In this document: in pieces, positions 21,440 through 35,337 of the stretch
Layout of the letters: each line of letters begins with the position of its first letter
How positions within the stretch are numbered: position 1 is the first letter of the stretch
Assembly (NCBI RefSeq): GCF_019320115.1
Contig: NC_089583.1
Coordinates: 80,865,928 to 80,929,927, forward strand
Length of the DNA: 64,000 nt
DNA from: Miscanthus floridulus
Taxonomy: Eukaryota > Streptophyta > Magnoliopsida > Poales > Poaceae
Direction: 5' to 3'
Notes under the pieces: model-generated
The model's database searches: none
What the model was told of the DNA's origin: nothing
What the model saw: the letters and a program-made list of their open reading frames with translations, nothing else
Made by a program: the position numbers and the translations under genes

Positions 21440-22990
21440 ATGTGTTAGATGATTATACAAACACACATGACATGAATCCGCCGCACGTAGATGCCCACAG
21501 CTAACCCATGAGGACCGATTTTTTCCGGATATGGCATACAACAAGAAAAAAGAAATCAACACACTGTTGTTGATACTAAGACACATAAAAGTATGTGCAC
21601 TAACATTAGACATGTCTCATCTAACCATCTTGCATGCGCTCCACGCGACTGCAGATGATATGGACTGATGGGTGATGAAATGGTAGTCAGTGAAGTGTTG
21701 ACGATGGTAGATGTTGGCGCTAGCTGTGCCAGATAGAAAAACGTCTAAACGAAACGTGTCCAATTACTTCACACAAATAAATGAAGATTGAGCGAGTAGT
21801 GACTCACATGTCTTGTGATACACTATTGATAGTCTTTGATCTATTTTATAGCACCGAGATATGGCATTGAGCCAAACGCTATCTGCTACCAACAAAAGGG
21901 GGTCATCGTCATTTTTATGATGTCATTGGGACGCATAGTGCTACTGCCAAGAGATAAACTAGTCGAAAATGATGTCTAGTTGATGCCCCAATACTACAAC
22001 AAAACCGATGTGTACTTTATGGTTTATAGCCCCCTCCTAAGAATGTGGCGTACAACAACACAAAAAAGGCAATCAATACACGGTGATGTTACACGACACA
22101 TAAAAGTGTGCACGCCACCATTAGATACCTCGCATCCAACCATGACTCATACGCTCCACATGACTATAGATGATGTGGACTGATGGGCAATGAAACGGTG
22201 GTCAGTGGAGTATTGGCGAGGGTAGACATTGTTGGTGCCAGCTGTGCTAGAGAGAGAAACACCTAGGTAAAGGTGCCCAATTACTTCACGCAAAGAAGTA
22301 GAGATTGCGCAAGGAATGATTCACCTCTCTTGTGATACACGATTGATAGTCTTTGATATGTTTTATAGCATCAACTCCTTCGAGATGGCATTCATCCAAA
22401 TGGCATCTGGTGCCAACAAAAGGGGCCATGTCGTTTTCATGATGTTGATAGAGCACATCGTGCTTCTGCCATGAGTACTACAACCAAGTTGTTGTGAACT
22501 TTATGGCTTATAGTCATTCCCCTCACCCCTCTCAAAAAAGCGGCATGGAGTACAACAATGCAACAAATTTGGGGCTAGGCTCGGGCCGAGAATTTTTTTT
22601 CTAGATAGCAGGATCTGTGCCTAGGCCCTATCCACTAAGGCTCATGGGAAGCCCAAAACCCAGTGGGCTCGGGTCGAGCTCACAGGTTGATGCTTAGGTC
22701 TAAATATGACACAAAAGTATGCACAGGAAAAATAGGAACATCCTATCTTACCATCTTCGATGTGCTCCATGTGATTGTATCTGATGTGGATTGATGGGCA
22801 ATCAAATGGTAGTTGCTAGAGTGTTGGCGAGGGTAGATTGTTGGCACTAGTTGTTCTAGATAGAGAAATGGTGAGATGAAAGGATTGAGTGAGGAGTAAC
22901 TCGCATGTGGAGTGGAGATAGATTGAGTGAGCAATCTATCTCCATTTCTTTGAGTGAGGAGTAACTCGCCTCTCTTGTGGTACCTATGGT
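21440..22990. repeat. Diverged tandem repeat array, units about 0.5-0.6 kb
   Basis: A block recognisable by GATGTGGACTGATGGGCAAT, GGCGAGGGTAGA, TTGTGATACACGATTGATAG and CCAACAAAAGGGG occurs three times, starting near 21655, 22165 and 22765. The third copy is shortened. The copies are clearly related but heavily diverged and noncoding. The parent element is not recognised. Confidence 0.7.
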
Positions 22991-23009
22991 AGTCTTTGAC
23001 CTTTTGAAA

Positions 23010-24657
23010 GGATTAAATGGTCCCAGATGAGATGGATTGGGGCTTTAAAACATCAAAGCAACAACCCTAACTTATTCAAATTTCTGTTTCACACCTTTCA
23101 TGGTTAAGCCCTAGAACTAAACAAGATCAAACTAAGAGTGTCCTTTGATAAGTCCAGTAGAAGCCCATTAGAAGCCTTGAAAAAGGCTAAACATAGTCAA
23201 ATTTTAGTATGCCTAATGATGAAAACAGAAAGAAACATGTAGGAAAGCCCCTCTCCCTTTTCTGATTCTACATTTTTTCACCAAAATGGGATAAGTGGTA
23301 ACCGACAGAGGTTATATGGAGTCTAGGTGCTAGCTATTCAAGCATCTCTACATGGAATACATAATGTTCCATCAAACGAAAGGGATAACTTGATAGTGAC
23401 ATGTGTTATACATGGAACTTTTGAGGTATTCAGCTATTCATCTAGCACCTCTACATGCGAACCAAGGGGTCATACTTGATAGTACATGGAACTATTGAAG
23501 TATTAAGCTATTTGGGAATTGGTGGTGGTTCTTATTGCAAATATATCACTGCCAACATAATATGAAAATGACACATTCCATGATACCACCATAGTTGTAG
23601 GAGCTTATTCTAATGAGTTCCATAGGTTTTCATGAATATTAGGTTACATGAAAGACATTATGCAAAGATGAAGCACTTAAGGCCAAAAAGTGGGTTGTCG
23701 ACCTACCCATAGCTTGCCCAGCTTACTATCTAGCCAAACCAAGTACCACTCCCCAACATGCAAAGAAACATAATCTAAGTCCCATGGAGCAGTTGGATCA
23801 ATGATAGTGTGATCCAATAGACACGATGAATGTCCCATGGACCCAATGGAACACCAACAGAAGACAACAACCAACATTGCAACACCCCACCATGTCAAAG
23901 TGCATCCCATGAATAAAACAAGTGTCACAAGAAAAACCAATGGAACCAAGCTCTCATCTAGGTCAGACGAGCTCGGGCCCAATGCTCCTTAAACTTGGTC
24001 ATGTGCAAGGAAACACAATGTAAATCACCATAGGATCAAGGTCAGTTCAGTTAAGTGGGCAAGATGGAACACCACATGGATAAAAAGAGGTACTTAGAGA
24101 GAGGCATGCAGGCGGATAATACTAGATTAGGCATCGAAGCAAAACTGGAGGCCTAAACCATATTACTAGTTTTGAGTCCACCTCAAACTCCAAGAGATGC
24201 CTGCACTCCAATCACTATGAAATCGCATACCGAGTCTAATTTCATTGTTCTATATCTACACAGAAAGTTGAGGATATAAGTTTTCCAATGGAGCAAGTCC
24301 ATGTCTAAATTTCTCAAGAGTTAATAGGAATCATCAAAACAAGTGGGCACCTGGAATCTTTAAGGTGATGCATCATCGTCTTTTGGGTCGCTCAGTTGTG
24401 TATCATGTCAGAGTCCATTAGGGATGCTTAGAGGAGTCCTCGACCACCCCTCATACTATATATTTTGTAGGCACAGTCTAGCTTAGGGTTTTGGATTTGC
24501 TTAGATGAATATGTCATCTAACATTTTTGTCATATATGTGTAACGCCCCAAAGTCCAAATGGCACATATCCACTCTGCACGTTGTATATCTCCATTGTGC
24601 TTTGGATAAAGTGCCACCAGTGGTATTTATAGTGATATGGAATGTGTAAGCTACTTA
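23010..24657. repeat. Old degenerate retroelement fragment, left of the gypsy insertion
   Basis: No intact frame is present. The part 24090-24538 matches 40660-41110 in direct orientation (landmarks ATACTATATATT, TTTGGATTTGCTTAG). The part 23545-24090 matches 40030-40350 in inverted orientation (landmark CCAACATAATATGAAAATGA). I read this as an old LTR or untranslated retroelement region that has been rearranged. The gypsy element inserted at its right end. Confidence 0.55.
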
Positions 24658-24662
24658 TAGAC

Positions 24663-27600
24663 TATGGCAGAACCACCCAAGTTATATGGCCCACATGTGC
24701 CTATTATTGTCTTTTAGACTTCTGAGTGCTGCACATGGGAGCCACACAACTCTGGTAGTCTGTCGGGTGTCCTCGGGAAACCCTGAATCATCCACGTTTA
24801 CCTTTCCGAGCAGTATACATTATAGAAAGCATTGCATTATTACAACAGTTGTACAAATATGTTACATCAGAGTAATAGCAGAAATCTTACAAACCATAAG
24901 TTTACAAATCATTCATTAAGTGATTACAATTTATAGGTTTTAGCCAACTCGGTAGTAGGGTAGCATGATGGGTACCACTTGAAAGACACACAAGAGAGTT
25001 TCACCCTACCCATGGGTGCACACCAAACTTCTCTACTGCTGGCTCTCCTTCTGCAATAAGGTTTAACAAACCCTAAGTACAAAGGTACTCAACAAGACTT
25101 AACTAACGAAAAGGAAAGACTCCAAGGATATGCAGGCTTTACGGGAATCAAGGTAAGTCTGTAGCAAGAATCAAGATTACTTTTACAGAGAAGCTTACTA
25201 AAGATTGATCCTTACTTTTAATGTTTTAGCTCAAGTTAAGTAACTAGGAGTCCCTAGTTTGCACCTAATCTAAATGAATCACTTCTTTAACCATATCATC
25301 TCATGATCATAGTACTAATGTTTCAGTTGTTAACTACAATGCAGGGCAGTTGATCGAGTCTTCTTCTCTGAGAAGCAGCGACGATTCAAATCGATTTGGC
25401 CCAACTGGGGTTTCCTTACCACACGACATTTGCAAGTCCTAGACCTACATATATCAACCTTCACATAGATCCTCCAAAACATGAACGGGTTCGCGCCACT
25501 CGAGAGCATAGTACTCCACCATCATACGTCATCCCTGATGTTTCTGTAGGGTGGGTACACGCTACTCTCGCCATCTCTCCACTCCCAGTGCGTAGTTGTC
25601 CTTTCTCATAATGGAATAGCCAAGATATTAGGCTTACCAAAGTATGTGGCTAGTACTACGAGGTCTCAACACAAGCAAGCCTATAACAAATGGTCCTCAA
25701 TCAACACAGGTGGGGCACTACGTCAAGACTCCATTCTTGACGCAAGCAAAGAGTCCGCCTGATCTCAAATAAAAATTCATGATCATTATTAAACCTCAGG
25801 ACCAACCTCGAGTATAGAACCATAAACTCATTACTCAACTTTTATCAACTAAGCATGGCTAAGCATCATACAACTACCATACCAGCAGGGTGACAAGGAT
25901 ATGAGAATCGAAAAGACAAGACAAGAATGCAACAATTAGTATTCAACCAACTCCAATTTACTTAAATGCAACAAGCATAAGACCTATGTGAATAGCATTT
26001 GTAAAACACAAGGAAATGGGTTTATGCTTTGGGGCTTGCCACATAAAACCACAGAAAAGAAAACCAACTCCACTGACAAGAAATCCACTTTTGGATCTTG
26101 CTCAACAACGGAAATCCACTCTCGATCACTAAGCGTAAATAAATATGCATGCTTTAGAATGATGATGTACTTAACATAGGTTATGATGATCAAACATGAT
26201 TAATTAGCTTGAGTACCACTTTCCTTCACAGTAATATTGAGTTAATTACTCACAAAGCAATATTGGTATTATTATTATCAATTTGAATATGAGCACAACC
26301 AATAGTAATTAAATTGCCAAGGAACATCAGAGGTGTTTATGTCCCATGGCCTTCAATCAATCCAAAATAACACTCAAGTCATTTAATGATTAACCCTAAT
26401 CATTTAAGCATTTATTAAATAATTATTAAAGCATGGAATTAAGTGGATAATTTTTATTCATCAAAATAGTACCAATTTTTTTGTGAATGCAGGTCTAAGC
26501 ATGTAAATCATACACAAAAATTTTCATGATTAAACGATAATTATTTTGACCTATTGCATTTATTAATAAAAAGCTAATTTTTAAGCTTGCCAAAACTATT
26601 GATTTTCATCATTTCTTATTTTTCCTAGATAGAGCACACAAAGACAAGCTTACAAAAAAATGTTCATAATTTTATCACACTTCTAAAAATTTATATGAAT
26701 TAAACAAGAAACTACATATTTGAATCATTTCTGAAAAAGATAAAACAGATGAAAAACATTTTTCACTCGAGTCTAGTCTACCTGCGCTCACTGACAGTGG
26801 GCCCAAGTCAACTCTGGCGGCTCCTCCATGTTGACCGGTGGGTTCTTGCTGCTGGTGAGACCTCCAGTGACACGCTAAGCATGATAACGTGGTAGAGATA
26901 AAACAAAAACAACCAGAAGCATCAGGGGCTCACCACGGGCCTACTAGACCACTCGAAAGAGGCGAAGATGCGATGGAAGTGCGTCGTCGTCGACGATGGC
27001 GACTACGGCGGTGCGGACACGACGGTGAGATGGTGTTCTAACCCTACTGGTACACGAAACAAGCAACGGGAACTCTGGTGAGCACCAAGGCCTCATGGCT
27101 AACCCATAACTGCAGTGAATTGAGCAAGAGGCTTACTAGAGCGGGCTAGCCACGGTGAGGGTGACCTCACCAGTGATGGCAAACCACCATGGCGGAATCG
27201 ATGCATGTGACCAATTTTGTCGACAAGGGTCAAGATGAGACAGTGTAGGCGATGCGTTGGATCAAGGCGGAGCTTCAGACGTGAGGAATTGAACTGAAAA
27301 ATTGTGGCGGTGATGAATTTGACCAAGGAGACAAGGTGCTTGGTGGCAAGAGAGAAAGGAGGAAGGAGGAGGATGACGACGTCACAGGCTTTAGCGGCAA
27401 GGGTGTGACATCCGCGTGCGACAGCAGTAGTTTGCTAAAGCCATGTGAAGCAGCTGCGTGCCTCCGCGCGGTTGTAGGGTCGAGATGGTAGACTAGAGGG
27501 GGGGTGAATAGTCCTTTCTAAAATTAATCACGTTGGCTAACCAAAATAAGTGTGGAATTAAAACTATTGGTCTAGCCAAGACTACACCCCTCTATCTATG

Positions 27601-30600
27601 TTCTCTAGCACCTTCCAAAGATACTAATTAAGCAACAAAGGTGCCAGACTAGCTAGAGCTCACCTAACCAATTCTAGAAGCAAGGTCACACAAACCTATG
27701 CCACTAGTACTTCAAGCAACAAGGGAGCTCCTATACATGCTAGTAAGCAAAAGCACAAAGCCAACTAAGCTCACTAGCAATGCTTAATAACAAGGCAACC
27801 AATGCCAAATTAGAGAGCAAATACTTAGCTACACAAACTAAGCAAAGTGACTAACAAGGTTACACAAACCAAATTAGTCATGCAAGGGAGCTACTTCTAT
27901 GCTACACAAGCAAGAAGGTAACTAGTGAGCTATACAACCAAACTAATTACAAAAGCAACTACACAAGCACAATGTATATGAAAGTAATTACAAACTTGTG
28001 TAACAAGGATGCAAACCAATGAGAAGAATAAAGTTGACACGGTGATTTTTCTCCCGAGGTTCACGTGCTTGCCAACACGCTAGTCCCCGTTGTGTCGACT
28101 GCTCACTTGGTGGTTCGGCGGCTAATTAGCATCACCCACCAAGCCCGCACGTCAGGCACCATAAGAACCTACCCTGAAAGTGAGGGTAGCTCAATGACAC
28201 GCTTTACTAGAGTTGCTCTTCGTGGCTCCCACGGGGCGAGCACAATGCCCCTCACAAAGCTCTTCTCCAGAGCACCACACAAGCTTCTTGCGGGCTTCGA
28301 CGGAGACCACCACCAAGCCATCTAGGAGGTGGCAACCTCCAAGAGTAACAAGCACCACCGGCTTGCAACTTGATCACCTAGTGCCACTCAATGCGACCTC
28401 ATGATGCAATCGCACTAGAATCGCTCTCTCACACAATCGGATGATCACTATCAAGCATATGTGAGATGGAGGGCTCCCAAGCACTCTCAAGCATGGACAC
28501 AAAGTCCCTCGAGGTGCTCCGCACTAGCCATGGCTAAGACCACCTTCTATTTATAGCCCCATGGGCTAAACTAGCCGTTACCCCTTCACTAGGCAAATGT
28601 TGGGACGACCGGACGCTCCAGTCGTATCGACCAAACGCAGGACCTCAGCGTTCGGTCAATGGATGCTCGCCACATGTCGCCTCCATTCAACCTCAGTCAC
28701 TTGATCTCAATGGTCAAGTGATGACTACACACAGCTACACAAACTGATCGGACGTAGCAACCATAGTGTCCGGTCATTTCCAGTAAGGTACCAGTCGCGA
28801 CCCGACGCGTTCGGTCGGTCATGATCAGATGCCGCATTAGCATCTGGTCCTTCTCCAACTTTTCTTTGTCATCTACATCACTGTATGTCCGCCTGACCGG
28901 ACGCACCCTACCAGCGTCCAGTCACTTCCAGCGCCAGCGTTCGATCGAAGACCGACGCCTGCACGCTCCCTGCAGTCACTGACCAGACGTAGGACCCCAG
29001 CGTCCGGTCACCATGTGACCAGCGTCTGGTGCACTCTGTGAGACCCTGTCTTTTCTATATAGGGTGCCGGTGGAGTTAGAACCCATGCCTCCATTCCTTC
29101 ACCGAGTTGATCCACATCAACTCCAACTTCATCTCCTTTGTAAATGTGCCAACACCACCAAGTGTACACCACCATGTGTATGTGTGTTAGCATTTTCACA
29201 AACCTTTTCCAAAGGATTAGCCACTCAACTTGCCATGCCACTCAATCCTAGCAACGATGCAAAGTTAGATCACTCGAGTGACACTTAGATGACCGATATG
29301 CAAATAAGTTTGCCCCTCTTAATAGTACGACCATCTATCCTAAATCCGATCACAAACTTCTCTACACACCTATGACTGGTAAAATAAAATGCCCTAGGTT
29401 ATACCTTTGCCTTGCGCATTCCATTCCATCTCCTCCAATATCGATGCAACACATGCACCAACAAGATCAACAATGATATGATCCACTTCATATCATCACG
29501 TAATCATATTGGTTCATCGATCTTGACTTCACTTGCTTTTCACCGTTGCCTTCATCCATCAGCGCCAAGTCTTGCTCAAGCTTCACCGCCACGTGGTCCA
29601 TCACTCCAAAGCCTCCGGCTTCCCTTTCATGCTTGCAACTGATCCATCAAGCCAAGTCTTGTCTTGATCTTCTCCACCTTGATCACATGACTCAATGTCA
29701 TGTCTCATGTGCAATGAGCTCCTTCATCATCACATGTGTGAGCTTTGCAACATCTCCAAGCCATTTTCACCTTCATGGCATATGTTGCTCACATATATGT
29801 ACCTGTGGACTAATTACCTGTGTATCTCACATAAACACAATTAGTCCACCTAGGCTGTCACTCAATTACTAAAACCACACAAGGACCTTTTAGCAGTTCA
29901 GCGGCACCAAAGCGGTGGTGGTCAGCAATGAGCTAGCGAGCTGCCTACTGCCCAAACTAACACTAAACCCAACTAAAACCTAGCTGTTCATCATGCTCTA
30001 ACTTTTGATTCCTCAATGAAAATTGATGAGAATCCTTAATCAAAGTTGTTCCTTATACCAAGGTCTACAACTTTGGTTGAAAGACCATCATCAAAGGATA
30101 ACTTTTTTTGAATATTTTTGGACTCAAACATAGGTACTTTGAAACTATTTTAAAACTAAAAATAGAGTTCGGATTAGGGTTTTGCAAATTAATAACTTAG
30201 CAACTTTGGCAATTAATTTGTGATTAACTATTAATCAAACATATCAATCAATACCACCATTGCATAGTACAAACTTTGTACTAATAAATGATACTATTGT
30301 TTGAACAAATTTAATTGAGAAATTCATTTTAATATTTCCCCCAAAATTGAATTTAAAACCAAACTCCAAGACAGCCAAAAGTTTGTTAGTGTTGGAATTC
30401 AATCCTATTTCCAAATTTGGGGTTCCAATTTTAGTGAGTTAAACTTGAATTCATCCCCAACCCTTGTCACTAGTGTAAAGTACACATCTTACACTTCAAA
30501 ATTTATTAAGGCATGTTTCCAAGTATTTTAGTGAATTTTTAAAATAGAAGGTCACAAAGTACCTTGGAAACATTTTTTGTTCTAGCTCATACACCACACC

Positions 30601-30732
30601 TATGCATTGCTTAACTAACCAAATAACATTGATTTTAGTTCATGCAAGACATGGTTAGCTAAAAGGTATGCTTATGATGCATGATGGTGACATGACCATG
30701 TTTTAGTGATGCTTAACACCAGGGGTGTTACA
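24663..30732 (-). repeat. 3' LTR of the gypsy element, split by a nested repeat
   Basis: It aligns with 36004-39749 throughout, except for a foreign block at 27474-29895. Read on the minus strand it begins TGTAACACCCCTGGTG and ends GGTTCTGCCATA. The LTR without the insert is about 3.65 kb. The open frames in it (for example at 25984-26193) also appear in the other LTR but look fortuitous. Confidence 0.9.
27474..29895 (-). repeat. Unclassified interspersed repeat, copy 1 (2.4 kb)
   Basis: It interrupts the 3' LTR: the other LTR runs straight through this point. GTT precedes it (27471-27473) and follows it (29896-29898). One end reads GTAGGGTCGAGATGGTAGAC; the other, on the minus strand, TGCTAAAAGGTCCTTGTGTG. 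It shares its whole length with copies at 41741-46225 (broken) and 50144-52743. It has no intact protein. The centre (28600-29040) is full of short inverted motifs of the form GACCGGACGC / GCGTCCGGTC. Confidence 0.8.
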
Positions 30733-30744
30733 TCTCTTCCCCCT
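30733..30744 (-). promoter_or_regulatory. Polypurine tract of the gypsy element
   Basis: On the minus strand AGGGGGAAGAGA abuts the start of the 3' LTR, the place where plus-strand DNA synthesis is primed. Confidence 0.8.
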
Positions 30745-30929
30745 ATAGAAATCTCGCCCCAAGATTATGAAACACCTAAAGCCTAGGTTTAAGTAATGGA
30801 AAAGGAAATGTGTCAAACACATTTACAACAAGGTTTCCATAAAACAACAAGGGAGGTTACAATATTACATCAACTTTCAAAAGAAGCTTGCGACGGTAGA
30901 GGAGCTAGCAACCTAAATAGATGTAAGGA

Positions 30930-33900
30930 AATCCGGATGATTCTCCATCTGATAATCCTCCGACTCCCAAGTAGCTTCCTATTCTAAATGTTTGTTTCAC
31001 TGAACTTTATAGAATTTGATCATTCTCTTTCGAGTGACTCGATCTTTCTGATCCAAGATCCTAACAGGATATTCTGCATAAGTTAGATCTGGTTCAAGTT
31101 CTACCCCTTCAATCTCAATGATCTGTTCTGGCACTCGCAGACACTTTTTCAACTATGACACATGAAACACATTATGCACAACTGACAATTGTTCAGGTAA
31201 CTTTAGACGATAAGCTACCGATCAACACTGCTCTATAATTTGAAAAGGACCAATGTAGCGAGGTGCTAATTTCCCTCAAACTCCAGAATAATTAACTCCT
31301 TTCATAGGTGATACCTTCAGATAGACATGATCTCCCACCTTGAACACTAAAGGTCGATGTCTCTTGTTAGCATAACTCTTCTGATGGGACTATGCTGCTT
31401 CATATTAGCTTGAATAAGCCGAACCTTTTCTTTAGTTTCTTTCACTAAGTGTATACCAAAGAACCATCTTTCTCCAGGTTTAGACCAATTCAGAGGAGTT
31501 CTACACCTTTGGCCATAAAGAGCTTCAAACGGTGCCATCTTAATACTTTCATAATAACGGTTGTTGTAAGAGAACTCTGCTAAAGGTAGACACTCATCCC
31601 ACATAGCTGAATAAGTGAGAACACATGATCTCAACATATCCTCCACAATCTGATTGACTCTTTTAGTCTACCCTCCAGTCTGTGGATGATAAGCTAAACC
31701 ATGGATGAGCTTAGTACCCATTCCCTTGTGCAACTCTTTCTAGGACTTGGAGACAAATTATGTATCCCTATTAGAAGTAATAGTCTTTGGTACACCATGA
31801 AGACTTAGGATTCGTGCAATGTATAAGTTGGCATAGATAACTACTAGATCCCTTGTCTTTACTAGAAGAAAGTGAGCTACCTTAGTGAGATGATCAACAA
31901 TGACCCAGATAGAATCACAACCTTTGGATGTCTTGGGCAGACTAACAATAAAATATGTACTGATGTCATCCCATTTCCAAGATGGAACTAGCAAAGGGTG
32001 CAGTGGCCCTATAGATTTTAGATGGATAGCTTTCACTTGCTGACAAGTGTCACACTTGGCAACATATTGAGCAATCTCTATCTTCATTTTGGTCCACCAG
32101 AACCTCTATCTCAGATCCTGATACATCTTATTACATCCTAGATGAATAAAGAATCTAGAAAAATGAGCTTCATCGAGGATCTACTAACATAATTTAGGAA
32201 CTTTTGGTACTACCAGATGATTCTTGAACCAAAGAACTCCATCATCAATCCAAAAACACAGAGCTTTTTTGGTCATGACTCTTTCTCGGATGTGAGCTAT
32301 CCCTTTGTTCCCTTTCTGAGCTACAACAATTAGACTCTAAATAGTGGATTCAACTGTAATATTGGCTAAAGTTCCTTGTGAAACAATCTCTAGATTCAAC
32401 TTTTCCATCTCTTGGCACAGAGTTCTATCAAAAGGCCTTGCTATAAGACAATTGCAATTTGACTTATGATTGAGTGCATCTGCAACAACATTTGCTTTGC
32501 CCAGATGATAATGAAGTTCTAGATCATAATCTTTGATTAATTCTAACCTTCTTCTCTATCGCATATTCAACTCAGATTGAGTAAAGATGCACTTTAAACT
32601 TTTGTGATCAATATAGATATGACAACTGCTACCCAACAGATAGTGACGCCAAATCTTGAGTGCATGAACAACAGCAGCTAACTCCAAATCTTGAGTAGGA
32701 TAGTGCTCTTCATGATGCTTGAGTTGTCTAGAAGCATATGCAATAACTCGACTTTCTTGCATCAGTACACACTCAATACCAATACCAGAGGCATCACAAT
32801 AAACATCAAATGGCTTTTCAATGTCCGACTGAGCTAGAACAGGAGCGGTGGTCAGAAGCTTCTTCAAAGTTTCAAAAGCTTCATTACATTTAGGTGATCG
32901 AACAAACTTGACTTGATTCTTTAGCAACTCAGTGATAGGTTTGTAGATCTTAGAGAAATCAAGAATGAAACGACGGTAATATCCCACCATTCTAAGAAAG
33001 CTACGAACTTGGTTGACAGAGATAGGTGGTTTCCAACTAAGGATATCTCTCACTTTGCTAGGGTCTATAGCAACACCGTTGGTAGACAGAACATGCCCAA
33101 AGAATGGCAATTCATGAAGCTAGAATTCACACTTGCTAAACTTGGCATATAGCTAGTGTTCTCTCAGACGACTTAGAACAATGCGTAAATGTTCCGCATG
33201 CTCTTCTTTGTTTTTGGAGTATATCAGAATATCATCAATGAAAACTACCACAAACTTTTCAAGCTCTGGCATGAAAACAGAGTTCATTAGGTACAAAAAG
33301 TAAGCTAGAGCATTGGTTAGGCCAAAAGACATGACCAGATATTCATACAGACCATATCTGGTAGTGAAAGCAGTCTTAGGAATATCTTCTGGGTGGATCT
33401 TTATTTAGTGATAGCTAGATCTGAGATTGATCTTAGAGAACACTTTAGCTCCCGCAAGTTGATCAAAGAGTAGATCAATGCAAGGAAGAGGAAACTTATT
33501 TTTGATAGTAACTTCATTCAACGAACGATACTCGACACACAACCTCAAAGTTTTATCTTTCTTTTTCACAAAGATAGCAGGACATCCCCACGGTGATGAG
33601 CTTGGTCTAACATAGCCTTTGTCAAGCAACTCTTGCAACTAAATCTTAAGTTCTGCTAACTCTTTCGGAGGCATTTGATATGCTCTTTTGGAGATTGGAG
33701 CAGTGTCAGGTTTTAGTTCAATTACAAACTCTACATCTCTATCAGGAGGTAAACCAGGCAAATCATCTGGAAACACATCTAGAAATTCTCTCACCATCGG
33801 AATGTCCTTCACTTCCTTAACAATGGTTCCACATACTCTCTCCACTGCCCTCTTAGGAGTAGGTAGACGAATAAGTAACTTAGAACTATTATCAGGTGAG

Positions 33901-34226
33901 TTCAACTATATAGTCCTATTCAGAGTATCAATGACAGCTCCATGTTGGCATAACCAATTCATGCCAAGGATTACATCTATATCCTGACCTTTAAGAACAA
34001 TCAGATTGGTAGGAAAGGTATGCCTAATAAGATCTATAGGTATCTGGTATACCGCTTCCTTAGTAACTAGTCGTCCACTAGGAGATTGCACACATAAATT
34101 GTCCTCCACAGTCTCTATTGGTAACTGGTGCTCCATGACAAATGCTCTATTAATGAAAGTATGTGATGCACTAGAGTCAAAGAATATAACTACTGGTTGT
34201 TCGGTAATTGAAAACAGACCCATCAT
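30930..34226 (-). pseudogene. Gypsy pol polyprotein remnant (protease, reverse transcriptase, RNase H, integrase, chromodomain-like)
   Basis: Segments in order on the minus strand: aspartic protease at 34226-33906 with FFDSSASHTFIN, where the active-site Gly of DSGAS is Ser; reverse transcriptase at 33905-33110 with [10 protein letters not shown], then [10 protein letters not shown] at about 33230; RNase H at 33110-32556 with FDVYCDASG; integrase zinc-binding region and core at 32087-31758 with CDTCQQVK; integrase end at 31646-31347 with FSYNNRYYES; and a chromodomain-like tail with EATWESED near 30970. Stops interrupt the frame at 33639, 33405 and 32556 among others. Several fall where the family has Gln (CAG or CAA), so C-to-T changes explain them. 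Not functional. Confidence 0.88.
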
Positions 34227-34499
34227 TATAGGTTCACCTTCTAGGATTACTTCAGCACGAGTATAGTGAACTCTGCCCTACTTGGGAACAACTATATTCT
34301 TCCAAGCTCTCTGCTAATCATTCTGCTATTGACAAACTATGGGTATTGGAACCTTGGCCTACCTGGGCAGCTGACAATCCTGAGCATAATGTCTAGTCTA
34401 TCCATAGTTATAGCATGGGTAGTTATTATTTGGTGGGTTATTGGGATGAACACCAGTGGTATCCGGCTGGTGTGGATAGGTAAAAAATTATAGCAGATT

Positions 34500-35337
34500 G
34501 GACAAATAACTACTGTTAGGCTTGTTACTGAGGTGGATGATACAAGGAATGATGAATAGGTTGATAGATAAACCTCGGACGCTGAATTTTGCCTCTAGAG
34601 GATTCTGCAGGTACATTCTTCCTCTTCTTCTCCTAGTGCAGACGATCCTTTTCCCCGTAAGAGATGGCAATACTAACAATCTCATTATAACTAGTAGTGG
34701 GGCAGGTGGTTAGAAAAGCCTAAAGTTTGAGGTTAAGACCATGTACAAACCAAAACTTTTTATTGGCATCAGTAAGGACATACTCAGATGCATAATGAGA
34801 TAAGTGATTGAATCTACCCAAGTACTCCATCACACTCTGATCTCCTTGCTGCATTGTGAGAAACTATTCCATCCTCATCTCCCTTACCCCATCAGGAATA
34901 TAATGTGTTTGGAAAGCAGTACAAAAGTCAGCCCATGAAACCTGATGTCCTTCGGGCTGTGTTACAAGGAAACTCACCCACCAAGCGCCAGCAGGGCCTA
35001 GGAGTTGTTTTGCTATAAACAGAGTGTTCTAGACATCACTGCAGCAGATGAGACTAAACTTCTGCTCTATGGTGCAGACCTAGTCTTCTGCCTCCAGAGG
35101 TTCTTTAGCTTTATGAAATATGGGAGGTTGAGTTTTCAGAAAGTCATGATAAGTGTGGTCGGCTTTGGGATTCAGAAGACCCTGTACTAAAGTCTAGAGC
35201 ATACACACATTGTCGATGCTGACATTTACCAGAGCAACAAGTGTATCATCTATGGTTGGTGCTTTTGGTGGATTAGTTGTGTTGGCATGGCTGCGTGGAG
35301 TACCAGGTTTAGTGGTTTTTTCAGAATGAGTCCTCAT
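34500..35337 (-). pseudogene. Gypsy gag remnant
   Basis: From ATG at 35337 (MRTHSEKTTKPG) the frame runs into stops, one at 35194-35196 where Gln is expected. It still shows the retrotransposon gag core: GAWWVSFLV, then VSWADFCTAFQTHYIP and GDQSVMEYLGRFNHL. A CCHC zinc knuckle was not clearly found in the decayed end near 34350. Confidence 0.78.

Noticed and set aside
24539..24662. TGTAACGCCCC at 24539 looked like the outer end of the gypsy LTR.
   Set aside because: The LTRs align only from 24663 and 36004, the TAGAC duplication fits those ends, and the solo LTR at 55784-59414 ends at the same point.
25984..26193. Matching 69-codon frames in both gypsy LTRs (also 37325-37534).
   Set aside because: Conserved only because the LTRs are copies; they have no domain and no position typical of a gene.
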